From Actinoallomurus sp040655075 (lineage in GTDB: Bacteria > Actinomycetota > Actinomycetes > Streptosporangiales > Streptosporangiaceae): a DNA stretch of 64,000 bases. Every line of letters begins with the position of its first letter. Position 1 is the first letter of the stretch. Below, in pieces: positions 1 through 8,479 of this stretch. The stretch is from contig NZ_JBFAJC010000045.1 of NCBI RefSeq assembly GCF_040655075.1, forward strand, positions 1 to 64,000, written 5' to 3'. The notes beneath the pieces were generated by a model. That model worked only from the letters and a program-made list of their open reading frames with translations. It was not told the origin of the DNA and did no database searches. A program made the position numbers and the translations under genes.

Positions 1-528
1 CTCCCGCCCCGGAACAACGTCGATCGTGCCCTGAGCGTGGTTGGTGTACCACCCGGAGTCGTCCCACTGCCGCCAGCGCACGTCGCTGGTGTGGAAGTTC
101 TTGTCCACCGACACGACCTTGCCGTGCGGGTACTGCGGGCTCATCAGCACCGTGCCCGACGACACGGGCCGGTTGTGCTTGTCGAGCTCGATGACGGTGG
201 CGTCCACCTGCGGCTGCTGGGAGATCGGCTTGGCGTCGTCGGCGGCGGCGAGCAGGCGGGCCCGCTGTTTCGGCGTCTGCGCGTCCTTGTCCACGGAGTG
301 GGCCTTGAGCGTACGAGCCTGCGCACTCGTCGTGACCGGAGCGGTGTCGAGGACCTCCTGGAACTTCAGGCCGTCCATCGTCTGCTGCAGCGTGGTCGCG
401 ATCGACTTGGCGGAGGTGTCGGCGCTCGTGGACTTGACCGGCTGGGCCGGCGAGCAGGCCGATCCCATCAGCGCGCCGACAGCGACGAAACCGACAAGGC
501 TCCGCCCCCATATCCGAGATGTTGGCAT
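1..528 (-). CDS. Putative lipoprotein, 3' end outside the window
   Basis: The reading frame is open from an ATG at 528 to the window edge (176 codons), so the C-terminus is missing. The N-terminus has Arg/Lys residues, a hydrophobic stretch (about residues 10-22) and a lipobox-like GSAC, then the start of a mature chain, which points to export and lipid anchoring to the membrane. The rest is soluble, with many Asp/Gln/Thr residues, and the last visible part contains paired Trp residues (WRQWDDSGW) and GTIDVVPG. I do not recognise the family. An inverted repeat sits 2 bp upstream of the start and may be an operator. Confidence is good that it is a gene and an exported protein; the function is unknown. 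Confidence 0.75.
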   Translation of the reverse strand, partial: MPTSRIWGRSLVGFVAVGALMGSACSPAQPVKSTSADTSAKSIATTLQQTMDGLKFQEVLDTAPVTTSAQARTLKAHSVDKDAQTPKQRARLLAAADDAKPISQQPQVDATVIELDKHNRPVSSGTVLMSPQYPHGKVVSVDKNFHTSDVRWRQWDDSGWYTNHAQGTIDVVPGRE

Positions 529-530
529 GA

Positions 531-545
531 TCGTTACGGTAACGA
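531..545. promoter_or_regulatory. Inverted repeat upstream of lipoprotein start
   Basis: The 15-mer TCGTTACGGTAACGA has two perfect 7-bp arms around one central base. It lies just upstream of the ATG of the minus-strand lipoprotein gene, a place where a bound repressor would block transcription or initiation. No regulator gene is adjacent, so the operator role is inferred from symmetry and position only. Confidence 0.35.
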
Positions 546-598
546 AGAGATCGTTTGGTTATGGCCGAAACACGGATTTCGACGATCTTGTTACAGCG

Positions 599-635
599 CC
601 CGGGCGAGCGGGCCGTACGACCGTGCCCGCCCGGG
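599..635 (-). terminator. GC-rich hairpin after the von Willebrand operon
   Basis: The arms CCCGGGCG (599-606) and CGCCCGGG (628-635) pair perfectly and enclose a second possible stem. The hairpin begins 9 bp beyond the stop codon of the minus-strand gene ending at 644. There is no T-run, as is common for actinomycete terminators. Confidence 0.5.
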
Positions 636-643
636 TCGGCGAA

Positions 644-1453
644 TCAGGAGAACCAGCGCCGGGGATGGCGGGTCAGGCTGTAGCCGGCGACGCCCATGGC
701 CGCCGCGAGCACGCCGCCGCCGATCGTCCACCACCACCGGGTCGACGGCCAGGAGAACCAGCTCTTGGCGCGCTGCAGCGGCTTCGGCGCCGAACTGACG
801 GCCGACGGCTCCGCCGAGGGCGCCGCCTCTGGAGCCATGGTGGTCCCGGGGTTGACCGCGGGAGCCAACGGCGCCTTCAGGTGCGCGCCGGACGGCTCGG
901 CGTTCCCGTTCCGCGCGCTGATCCGCAGCCGTACGTCGACCGGCAGGCCGGCGCCCTGATCCGGCAGGCCGACCGCCGAGAGCCGGACGTAGTAGGTGCC
1001 CGGCAGCGGGTCGCTGGACCAGGGCTCGGCCCAGGAGCGGATCTGCCGCAGCGCGCAGTGCAGTTCGAGCTTGGCCGTGCCCTGCTGCGTTGTGGCGGAC
1101 TGCGGTCCCTCGGTGCACGCCTGGCGACGGCGCAGACCGTCGAAGACGTCGACGGTCCAGGTCGCCGCCCCGGACTGGGACGTCTCGGACGGCAGCGTGA
1201 CGGTCACGGCGACCTGGTCGGTCTGGCCCGCCGCCGCGGCGAACTGCCAGTACAGGTAGTCGCCGGTCGACGCCGACAGCCGCGCGGTCTGCCCGGGCCG
1301 TACGGTGGTCGCGGTGAGGAACGACGTCCCGGCCGTGCCGACCGTCTTGTGGGGCTTGGGCGACGCCTTGCCGCCGGCGAAGGCGGGCCCGGCGGTGGCC
1401 AGCGCGAGGACTGCGGTCGCGACCGGAAGGCCCAGGAGCGGTGTTACGCGCAC
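644..1453 (-). CDS. Secreted, C-terminally membrane-anchored protein of unknown function
   Basis: A 269-residue protein. The GTG at 1453 is chosen because it lies 2 bp after the stop of the von Willebrand gene and opens a good signal peptide (VRVTPLLGLPVATAVLALAT, cleavage near AFAGG). The mature part has a beta-rich extracellular domain of about 150 residues with two Cys, then an Ala/Pro/Ser-rich linker and a C-terminal membrane helix (about 237-257) ending in Arg-rich cytoplasmic residues. It is co-transcribed with the VWA protein upstream, so the two probably act together at the cell surface. The domain resembles the carbohydrate-binding or pre-peptidase-like folds that often accompany VWA proteins, but I cannot name a family. 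Confidence 0.8.
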   Translation of the reverse strand: MRVTPLLGLPVATAVLALATAGPAFAGGKASPKPHKTVGTAGTSFLTATTVRPGQTARLSASTGDYLYWQFAAAAGQTDQVAVTVTLPSETSQSGAATWTVDVFDGLRRRQACTEGPQSATTQQGTAKLELHCALRQIRSWAEPWSSDPLPGTYYVRLSAVGLPDQGAGLPVDVRLRISARNGNAEPSGAHLKAPLAPAVNPGTTMAPEAAPSAEPSAVSSAPKPLQRAKSWFSWPSTRWWWTIGGGVLAAAMGVAGYSLTRHPRRWFS

Positions 1454-1455
1454 GG

Positions 1456-2751
1456 TCAGTTCTCCTTCCAGATGGCGATCCGCCAACGGGCGAGCCAGCC
1501 GAGGATCAGCCCGGCGACCAGGCCGGCGGCGGCGAGCACGACGAGCAGGAGCCAGCCCCGGCCGAGGTCCGGGCCGCTCGGCGCGGGCGAGGAGGGCACC
1601 ACGTCGACGGTGAGCTCCAGCGGCATGCCGGGGGCCGTCCGCACGCCGGGAGGCGCGGAGAAGGAGTTGCTCACCACCAGGCAGACGGTGCCCGCCGGGG
1701 ACGCGCTCGTGGACGGCGACGCGGACGCGTCCTGACCGGACGGTTCGCCGGAGCGCTGGTCGGACCAGCGCAGGCCGGTGGACAGGACGTCGGTACGCCC
1801 GCTGCCCGCGTCCGTACCGCGGACGAGTTCCTGGCCGTCCTGGGACGTCGCCCGCAGCAGCACCCCGTAGTCCGGGTTCAGCCTGCGGTCGAGCGCGACG
1901 CTCACGGAGGCGCGCAGCTCCTGCCCGGAGGACACGGGCACCCGGTAGACGCGGTGCTCGCCGAACTGCTCGCGGTCGGTGTAGACACCGGGCGACAGCA
2001 CCGGAGCGTTGGCGCACTGCGCGCCCCCGGCCACCTGCCGAGGCGTCTTCTGATACGTGCTGCCCGCGCGGCGGACCAGCTGGTTGAGCCGGCTGGTGAG
2101 CTGCTGCTGATGCTGGACGGTGGTGTACGTTCCGCCGGTCGCGCTGGCGATGCAGGTCAGCTGCTGCTGGACCTTCTGATTCGGGTTGAGGCCGAGCGTG
2201 TCGATGACGAGGTGGATGCCCTGCGCGGCGAGCTCGCGGGCGACGTCGCACGGGTCGGGCGGCGCGCAGGTGTCCTCGCCGTCGGTGATGAGGACGATCC
2301 GCCGGGTCGTCTCGCCGGCTCCCAGATCCTTGGCCGCCGCCCGAAGGGCCAGCCCGATCGGGGTCCAGCCGGTAGGACGCAGCGTGGCGATCGCGGCCTT
2401 CGCCTCGGTCTTGTTCATGGGGCCGACCGGGCTGATCTGCTCGGTGTCCTTGCAGCCGACGGTCTTGGGGCTGCCGGGGTAGCGGTAGCGGGACCCGAGC
2501 ACCCGGATGCCCAGCTGCGTCTCGCCGGGCAGCGCGTCCACCACTTCGTCGAAGGACTGCTGCGCCGCCGAGATCCGGCTTCGCCCGTCGATGTCCTTGG
2601 CCCGCATCGAACCGCTGACGTCCAGGACCAGCTCGACCTTGGGCGGCTCGGTGGCGCCGGCCTTGGCGGCGGAGGCGGGTGGAACACCGAACATCCCCAG
2701 GGCGGCCAGCAGGCACAGCAGGCCGGCCGCGAACCGTCGTCTGATGATCAC
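1456..2751 (-). CDS. Secreted von Willebrand factor type A domain protein, membrane-anchored
   Basis: A 431-residue protein starting at a GTG. It has a signal peptide (residues 1-28), then a VWA domain with the metal-ion-dependent adhesion motif DVSGS (about 44-48), a T-containing segment and the ITDGEDTC motif that completes the site. A beta-rich domain follows (about 240-390), then a C-terminal transmembrane helix (about 403-422) and a short basic tail. This is the layout of surface VWA proteins that bind ligands through a divalent cation. It is the first gene of a two-gene unit with the secreted protein at 644-1453. The specific ligand cannot be told from sequence. Confidence 0.9.
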   Translation of the reverse strand: MIIRRRFAAGLLCLLAALGMFGVPPASAAKAGATEPPKVELVLDVSGSMRAKDIDGRSRISAAQQSFDEVVDALPGETQLGIRVLGSRYRYPGSPKTVGCKDTEQISPVGPMNKTEAKAAIATLRPTGWTPIGLALRAAAKDLGAGETTRRIVLITDGEDTCAPPDPCDVARELAAQGIHLVIDTLGLNPNQKVQQQLTCIASATGGTYTTVQHQQQLTSRLNQLVRRAGSTYQKTPRQVAGGAQCANAPVLSPGVYTDREQFGEHRVYRVPVSSGQELRASVSVALDRRLNPDYGVLLRATSQDGQELVRGTDAGSGRTDVLSTGLRWSDQRSGEPSGQDASASPSTSASPAGTVCLVVSNSFSAPPGVRTAPGMPLELTVDVVPSSPAPSGPDLGRGWLLLVVLAAAGLVAGLILGWLARWRIAIWKEN

Positions 2752-2761
2752 CCGAGGATCC

Positions 2762-2773
2762 TAATGATCATTA
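2762..2773. promoter_or_regulatory. 12-bp palindrome upstream of the VWA operon
   Basis: TAATGATCATTA is a perfect palindrome 10 bp upstream of the GTG start at 2751. It is AT-rich in a GC-rich region and includes sequence that could serve as a -10 element. A regulatory role is a guess from position. Confidence 0.3.
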
Positions 2774-2891
2774 ACCGGCGTACTAAATCGGACGAAAGAC
2801 GGACCACAAGTGCTGGGCGGTCCTGCGAATCATCGGTGAGATCCACGCTGGTGACCTGAGCCCGTGACGCTGGAGACCGCGGCCTAGGTGG

Positions 2892-4814
2892 TCAGTCGAG
2901 ACTCCAGACGGACACCGAGCCGTCCTCGTACCCGGCGACCGCGACGGGCCTGCCGTCGAGCGTCGTGGTCGTCAGCGACGAGACCACGGAATCTCCGGTG
3001 AACGGGCCGCCGACCGGTTTTCCGGTGGCGAGGTCCCACAGGCGTACGGTGCGGTCCGTGCCGCCGGCGATGATCACTTGTCGACCGCCGAGGGAGGCGA
3101 CGGCGACCGCGTGGGCGGCCATCCGGATCGCGGTGCCGATCCTTTCACCGGTCAGCAGATCCGAAACCTGGATCGTCGAATCGTCACCGGCGGAGACGAC
3201 GACCTTACGTGCACCGATGGCACCGATCGCCACGGAGGTGACGTATTCACTGCCATGGGCGCTGTGCCCGGTGAAGGTGGCGCCGATCTGGCGCCCCGAA
3301 GTCCGGTCGAACAGCCGCACGGCCGATCCGTAACCGCCCACGGCGACGACCTGCCGGCCGTCCTCCAGCCCGGCGAACGCCAGCGAGATCACCTCCGCGT
3401 GCGTGTCCAGTTGCGGAGTGACGGTCCGGCCGGTGGCCGGATCCCAGGTCTGTACGGTCGTGTCGAAACTGCCGGAGACGACGACCTGCCTGCCGCTCAC
3501 CGGGGCGAACGCCACCGACGTCACGCCGTTCGTGTGACCGGTGAAGGTCTTTCCCGTCTCGGAGCCGGTCGCGAGGTCCCACATCCGGATGTAGTCGTTG
3601 CCGTCGCCGCTCAGTTGAGTACCCGCGACGACGACCTGCCGGCCGTCGAAGGCGCCCACCGCGACCGACTGCACGCTCAACGCTCCAGGGGCGGTGAACG
3701 AGCGGCCGAGCGCGCCGGTCGCGAGATCGGCCACCTTCACGGTGTCGTCACCGCAGCCGGTCACGATCGTCGGATGGCCGTTCACGGTCGTCACCGCCAT
3801 CGAGGTGACACCGGCCGGCCGAGCGCGACACGCCTGGAGACGGCGGATCGCGGTGCCCGGGGTGGGCGGACGGGACGTCGACGGCGCGGACGTGCCGTGC
3901 CGGACCGCCGGAGGCTCGGCGCGGCGGTGGTCATGTGCGAGCAAGTGCGGCACGCCGAACCCGAGCACGACCACGGCGACCAGCGCGGTCGCACCCGCGG
4001 CGAGCAGGCCGCGGCGGCCGGCACGCCTGCCACCGGGCGCAGACCCGTTGTGCGTGGCCGTGTCCGTTTCGGTCACCTGCGGTACCGACATGGTGCCGGT
4101 CTGGATGACGTTCTCGATCGCCCGGCCGATCCCGGTCGTCAGCGACTCCGACGCAAGCGGTGGCACCAGTGGTGGTCGTTCCGGGGCCGACTCGGACGTC
4201 GCCCCGCCCGACGCGACCCGTTCGAGCACCGTACGGATGTACGCCGATCCAGGGCGCTGCGAAGGATCCTTGTCGAGCAGCGCGGAGAACAACGCGGCGA
4301 GGTCGGTGCCCGCCCTTCTCGGTGGCGGTGGCGACTCGTTCAGCACGGCGGCGATGGATGCCTCGTACCTGTCGCGTTCGAACGCGGCCGTGCCTTCGGC
4401 CGCGTAGTACAGCGTGGCGCCGAGCGCCCACCAGTCGGTCGCGGCGTCCCCGCGGTCGCCCCGGACCTGTTCCGGCGCCATGTACGCGGGTGAGCCGAAC
4501 AGCGTTCCGGTGCGCGCCGGGGCCGGGTGGCCGGCGATCCGCGCGAGGTCGAAATCGGCGAGCCTGATCCGGTCGCCCGGCAGCAGCACGACGTTCGCCG
4601 GTTTCAGGTCACCGTGCACGACGCCGGTTCGATGTGCCTCGTCCAGGACCTCCAGCAACGCGAGCCCGATCGCGGCGACCCTGGCCGGCGGCAACGGGCC
4701 ATCCCTGCCGACGGACTCCGCGAGGGTCGGCGCCGAGACGAACTCCATGATGATCAAGGTAGCGCCACCGCTGGAGATCGCATCGTGATTCGCGACCTCG
4801 GGCTGCGGCGGCAA
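2892..4814 (-). CDS. Ser/Thr kinase C-lobe fused to a WD40 propeller; kinase N-lobe missing
   Basis: A 640-residue frame starting at TTG (4814). Residues 1-200 are a Hanks-type kinase from strand beta-4 onward: IIMEF hinge, HGDLKPAN catalytic loop (67-74), DFD instead of DFG (87-89), then APE-like and DWWALG motifs. There is no glycine loop and no ATP-anchoring lysine, and the reading frame upstream runs only four more codons before the stop of the DUF5954 gene. A transmembrane helix (about 270-290) separates the kinase from about seven WD repeats (318-640; for example VRLWDLATG). The family normally has an N-lobe, so this is either a decayed gene or a pseudokinase with an extracytoplasmic propeller. 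The DUF5954 gene just upstream is in the same frame. Confidence 0.8.
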   Translation of the reverse strand: MPPQPEVANHDAISSGGATLIIMEFVSAPTLAESVGRDGPLPPARVAAIGLALLEVLDEAHRTGVVHGDLKPANVVLLPGDRIRLADFDLARIAGHPAPARTGTLFGSPAYMAPEQVRGDRGDAATDWWALGATLYYAAEGTAAFERDRYEASIAAVLNESPPPPRRAGTDLAALFSALLDKDPSQRPGSAYIRTVLERVASGGATSESAPERPPLVPPLASESLTTGIGRAIENVIQTGTMSVPQVTETDTATHNGSAPGGRRAGRRGLLAAGATALVAVVVLGFGVPHLLAHDHRRAEPPAVRHGTSAPSTSRPPTPGTAIRRLQACRARPAGVTSMAVTTVNGHPTIVTGCGDDTVKVADLATGALGRSFTAPGALSVQSVAVGAFDGRQVVVAGTQLSGDGNDYIRMWDLATGSETGKTFTGHTNGVTSVAFAPVSGRQVVVSGSFDTTVQTWDPATGRTVTPQLDTHAEVISLAFAGLEDGRQVVAVGGYGSAVRLFDRTSGRQIGATFTGHSAHGSEYVTSVAIGAIGARKVVVSAGDDSTIQVSDLLTGERIGTAIRMAAHAVAVASLGGRQVIIAGGTDRTVRLWDLATGKPVGGPFTGDSVVSSLTTTTLDGRPVAVAGYEDGSVSVWSLD

Positions 4815-4826
4815 GCGCGAGGATGC

Positions 4827-5798
4827 TCAGGACCGTGACTGGGTCCCGTGCATGCCGTACCGCTCCTGGTCGGACGGGCGCGGCCCCTCGGGTCCGTCCC
4901 TACCGATGCGGAGCATCCGCGAGACGCGGACGATGCGAAACTTGCGGTCCAGCACGGCGAACTCCGGCCCGCTCATCGCCTCGATCCGCTCCGCGGCGTC
5001 CTCCCACTCGGCGATCTCCTCGGGCTCGGCGGGCTCGCCCTGGAATTCCAGGAGCCGGGGCAGCAGCTCGCTGAAGTACCTCGCCAGATGGGTGCGGGCC
5101 TGGTCGGGACCGTCCGCGCCGGTGAGAGGGTCCCAGGTGTCCCCCTTGATCTCGACGACGGTGAAGGTGGGCGGAAGGAGGACCACACCGGGGTGGGTGC
5201 GGATCGCGTGGCGGGCCTCGAGCTCCACCGTCTCGGGCACGGTGCCGGGGATGGGCAGGTGCCCGACGAGGTTCAACCGCAGTTGCGCCTCCCACTGCCC
5301 CACCAGCGCCCGCGGGTCGATGAGGTGGTCCTCCAGGAAACGGGCCTCGTCCGGAGGGTCGGTGTCGGTCGCCCTCGGCGGCTCCATCACCCGGCGTCCG
5401 ATGAGGGTGAACTTCTCGATCCGGATCACCCGATAGCGGCGGTCACCGATCTCCCACTCGTCCTTGGGAAGCTGCTTGCCGTCCTCCGGGTCGAGCCGAT
5501 CGGCCACCGCGCGCATCGTGCGGGCGATCTCCGGGTCCTCTTCCCGCTCCTTCGCCTCGATGCGCAGGCCGGCGGCGAGACTGTAGCGAGCGCCTTCTGG
5601 ATCCATCGCCCCGACGCAGCCGATGCGCCACTCGGTGCCCCGCTGCACGGCGTACCCGAAGTCGGGCGCCCCGGCGGGGAGGAGCTTGGGATACATCCGG
5701 ATACGGTCCCCGAGGTCGCTGTCCCGCATCGCGGCGACCGGGTCGAGGTCGGCGACCACATTGATGTGGTCGAACCCCGGCATTAAGGGAAAGGACAT
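4827..5798 (-). CDS. DUF5954 family protein
   Basis: A 323-residue soluble protein with no signal or membrane segment. It matches the actinobacterial DUF5954 pattern: an N-terminal DPVAAMRDSD segment, a central ERRYRV/IG.RYRVIRIE-like strand with paired PP.PTD, a THPGVVLLPPTF-like motif, and a C-terminal end with DQERYGMHG. The molecular role of the family is not established. ATG at 5798 is preceded by a G-rich stretch; ATG at 5783 is an alternative. The stop codon lies four codons upstream of, and in the same frame as, the truncated kinase-WD40 gene. Some deletion or rearrangement at this junction may have removed the start of the kinase. Confidence 0.8.
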   Translation of the reverse strand: MSFPLMPGFDHINVVADLDPVAAMRDSDLGDRIRMYPKLLPAGAPDFGYAVQRGTEWRIGCVGAMDPEGARYSLAAGLRIEAKEREEDPEIARTMRAVADRLDPEDGKQLPKDEWEIGDRRYRVIRIEKFTLIGRRVMEPPRATDTDPPDEARFLEDHLIDPRALVGQWEAQLRLNLVGHLPIPGTVPETVELEARHAIRTHPGVVLLPPTFTVVEIKGDTWDPLTGADGPDQARTHLARYFSELLPRLLEFQGEPAEPEEIAEWEDAAERIEAMSGPEFAVLDRKFRIVRVSRMLRIGRDGPEGPRPSDQERYGMHGTQSRS

Positions 5799-5995
5799 GC
5801 CCCCATCCTTACCGCAGATTCCCCAGCCCGCATCGATTTCGCCGAATCAGCGGTAAAGCAGCTCCATCACCGCAGCTCACGCCACCATTGGTCCCAGAAA
5901 TACAACCTTTCAGAGAAACGACGGATTCGCGAAATATATCCGCTTAATACCTGATTAGTGACGCTGGCCGGGGAAGTGAACGCTATTCTCATTCC

Positions 5996-6424
5996 ATGAT
6001 CACTACGTGGGAGCCCACCGCCGTGGGCGTACTCCGTCTTCCATCGGGCCGGCTCGTCCGCGGCCGGGGACTCCGCCGCCCGCTCCCGGACGGACCGGAA
6101 CCCACGTACGGGCTCTACCTCCTTGGCCACGAACCGCCGTCCGTCGCATGGGAGGCTCGATGGCTGCGCTGGCCGGACTTCCGGCTGCCGTCCGACCGCA
6201 CCGACGCCGCGGACGCGCTCCGCGAGACCTGGACGCGCGCCGAGACCGAGCGCGTCGAGATCGCCTGCGGCGGCGGGTACGGCAGGACCGGGACCGCGCT
6301 GGCCTGCCTCGCCGTACTGGACGGGGTGGCGAGCCAGGAGGCGATTGCGTACGTCCGGGAGCACTACGCGAAGCGCGCCGTCGAAACGCCCTGGCAACGC
6401 CGCTACGTCACCCGCTTCCGGTGA
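5996..6424 (+). CDS. Protein-tyrosine phosphatase-like protein
   Basis: A 142-residue cytosolic protein. The active-site loop is C91-GGGYG-R97-T, the C(X)5R(S/T) signature in which Cys attacks the phosphate and Arg binds it. WPD at 59-61 supplies the expected general acid. The usual His before the Cys is Ala here. The size fits a minimal cysteine-phosphatase domain of the actinobacterial small PTP type. It stands alone between a minus-strand block and a minus-strand regulator. The substrate is unknown, but several Ser/Thr kinases and a second phosphatase are encoded in this window. Confidence 0.85.
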   Translation: MITTWEPTAVGVLRLPSGRLVRGRGLRRPLPDGPEPTYGLYLLGHEPPSVAWEARWLRWPDFRLPSDRTDAADALRETWTRAETERVEIACGGGYGRTGTALACLAVLDGVASQEAIAYVREHYAKRAVETPWQRRYVTRFR

Positions 6425-6495
6425 CGACCTGCATGCCCACGCCAGGCGGACGCCTCCGGCAAACGCCCCGGGCTGTCAGGTCGGCACCGGCCTGA

Positions 6496-7455
6496 TCACG
6501 GTGCGGCGTGGTGCCGGGAAAAGGCACGGCGATAGTCGCGCGGTGGCACTCCTCGCCGCTGCGTGAACCGCTCCCGGAGCACGCCCGCGTCCCGGTAGCC
6601 GACTCGCCGCGCGATCTCCTCGACCGGCAGGTCGGTCGTCTCCAGCAGTTCCTCGGCCAGGTCGAGCCGCTGGTTGCGCAGCCAGGCGTGCGGGGTCGCG
6701 CCGGTGGCGGCCTTGAAACGGCGGGCGAACGACCGTCGGCTCATCAGCGCCCGCGCCGCGAGCTCGTCGATGGCGAGCCGGCGGTCCAGGTTGGCGCGCG
6801 CCCACGCGATCGTGTCGGCGAGGCGCCGGTCGTCGCCGTCGGACGGCACGGACGCGGCGATGTACTGGCTCTGACCACCGTCCCGATGCGGCGGTGTCAC
6901 GAGGTCCCGGGCGACCAGGTTCGCGACCGCCGCACCGTGGTCGCGGCGCAGCAGGTGCAGGCTGAGGTCGAGGCCTGCCGTCGCGCCGGCCCCCGTCGCC
7001 GTGCCGCCGTGGTCGATGTAGAGCGCCCCGGGTCGCACGGTGACCTGGGGGTACCGAGCCGCGAGGTCTTCGGCGTACCTCCAGTGCGTCGTGACCTCCA
7101 ACCCGTCGACCAAACCGGTCGCCGCCAGCAGGAACGTCCCGACGCAGTGGGCCGCCACGGTCGCACCCCGCTCGTACGCGGTGCGCAGCGCAGCGAGGAC
7201 CTCGGGCGGCTCGTCCCGGAACTCCAGGCCGGGCAGCAGCAGCACCAGGTCGGCTCCGGCGATCAGCTCGGGCCCGTGGTCCACGCGCATCTCCAGTCCG
7301 AGATCGGTACGGAGTGGTCCCGGCCGCTCGGCGCAGACTCCGACCTCGAACGCGGGGACGCCCGTGCGGCGCCCGAAGACCGAGCCGACCACTCCCAGGC
7401 TCAGCGCGGTGACTCCGGGCGGGGCGTAGGCGGCGACGCGCTGGAATGCCGACAT
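6496..7455 (-). CDS. GlxA/FtrA-type transcriptional regulator (DJ-1/PfpI domain plus AraC HTH)
   Basis: A 319-residue regulator. Residues 1-190 form a class I glutamine amidotransferase-like (DJ-1/PfpI) sensor domain with the nucleophile-elbow motif AAHCVGTFLLA. Residues 215-315 are two AraC-type helix-turn-helix units (AIDELAARALMSRRSFARRF and PVEEIARRVGY). The ATG at 7455 is chosen because it opens the sensor domain; the frame is open further upstream but overlaps the divergent gene. It is divergent from an NmrA-like reductase gene (starts 83 bp apart), so it probably controls that gene and itself. The effector is unknown. Confidence 0.9.
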   Translation of the reverse strand: MSAFQRVAAYAPPGVTALSLGVVGSVFGRRTGVPAFEVGVCAERPGPLRTDLGLEMRVDHGPELIAGADLVLLLPGLEFRDEPPEVLAALRTAYERGATVAAHCVGTFLLAATGLVDGLEVTTHWRYAEDLAARYPQVTVRPGALYIDHGGTATGAGATAGLDLSLHLLRRDHGAAVANLVARDLVTPPHRDGGQSQYIAASVPSDGDDRRLADTIAWARANLDRRLAIDELAARALMSRRSFARRFKAATGATPHAWLRNQRLDLAEELLETTDLPVEEIARRVGYRDAGVLRERFTQRRGVPPRDYRRAFSRHHAAP

Positions 7456-7537
7456 GCCACCAGGCTGGCACAAAAGCCATGATCCATGGCAAAGAAGCCA
7501 CTTTCCGGGGTGGTCCGCTCCGGGCCAGGCTCGTTCC

Positions 7538-8398
7538 ATGACCGAAAAGATCATTCTGGTGACCGGGGCGACCGGGAGGCAGGGCGGCGCCACCGCCCGG
7601 CGTCTCCTCGCCGACGGGTGGCGCGTCCGAGCCCTGACCCGTGCCCCGAACGGCCCGGCCGCCACCGCACTGGCCGCCGCCGGTGCCGAGATCGTCCACG
7701 GCGACCTGGACGATCCGCCGTCGCTCGACGCCGCCGCGACCGGCGTGCACGGGGTGTTCAGCGTGCAGACGGGCGCGCTCGGCTCACCACCCGTCCCGTA
7801 CGAGATCGAGATCCGCCGGGGCATCGCCGTGGCCGAGGCCGCCGCACGAGCCGAGCACCTCGTGTACACGTCCGTCGCCGGCGCCGAACGTTCCGCCGGA
7901 GTCCCCGCCTTCGAGACGAAACTGCGGATCGAGGAGCACATTCGCCGGGCGGGCATCCCGGCGACCATCCTGCGGCCCGCGTCGTTCCTGGAGAATTACG
8001 TCGAGGGGATCCGAACCGGCACCCTGGCCACACCGTTCGCCCCGGACGTTCCCGAGCAACTGATCGCGGTCGACGACATCGGCGTGTTCGCCGCGCTCGC
8101 CTTCGCCGACCCGGCCGCGTACGTCGGCGAGACCCTCGCCATCGCCGGCGACGCACTGACGCCGCCCGACCTGGCGGCGGAGACGAGCAGGGTGACCGGC
8201 CGGCGGATCTCGTACGTGCCGGTCCCCCTCGACGCCCTCCCGGAAGCGGTTGCGACGGCGGTCGCCCACCTCAATGTGCACGGCGGTTACGGCGCCGACG
8301 TCCTCGCCACTCGGGCACGTCACCCCGCCGTCATGAATGCGGCGACCTGGGTGAAGACCCTCACGGAGCCGCGAAACACGCACACATCGGACACGTGA
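7538..8398 (+). CDS. NmrA-like NAD(P)-binding reductase/sensor
   Basis: A 286-residue Rossmann-fold protein of the atypical short-chain dehydrogenase group. The N-terminal VTGATGRQGG (GxxGxxG) binds the dinucleotide. The central motifs and ASFLENYVEGI region match NmrA-like proteins, and the typical YxxxK catalytic pair is not evident, as expected for NmrA types that sense redox cofactor ratios or reduce quinones. Start ATG 7538 is the first Met at the Rossmann strand; longer in-frame versions would overlap the promoter region. It is divergently transcribed from the GlxA/AraC regulator that probably controls it. Confidence 0.85.
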   Translation: MTEKIILVTGATGRQGGATARRLLADGWRVRALTRAPNGPAATALAAAGAEIVHGDLDDPPSLDAAATGVHGVFSVQTGALGSPPVPYEIEIRRGIAVAEAAARAEHLVYTSVAGAERSAGVPAFETKLRIEEHIRRAGIPATILRPASFLENYVEGIRTGTLATPFAPDVPEQLIAVDDIGVFAALAFADPAAYVGETLAIAGDALTPPDLAAETSRVTGRRISYVPVPLDALPEAVATAVAHLNVHGGYGADVLATRARHPAVMNAATWVKTLTEPRNTHTSDT

Positions 8399-8479
8399 TG
8401 TTCGACCGGGCTTCACTCCGGAATGACGCGACTCCGCCGCGTAGGTGAAAGCCGGTCGTCTACCATCCCGTTCGTGATC

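Noticed and set aside
41..1735. Long plus-strand open frames over the first 2.8 kb, rich in Arg/Gly/Ala
   Set aside because: They are antisense of the VWA operon and lack family patterns; the minus-strand proteins have signal peptides, a MIDAS motif and good starts.
644..2716. 690-residue minus-strand frame covering both genes of the VWA unit
   Set aside because: Its first two thirds are Arg/Ala-rich shadow text of the VWA gene in another frame; only its last 269 residues are native, from GTG 1453.
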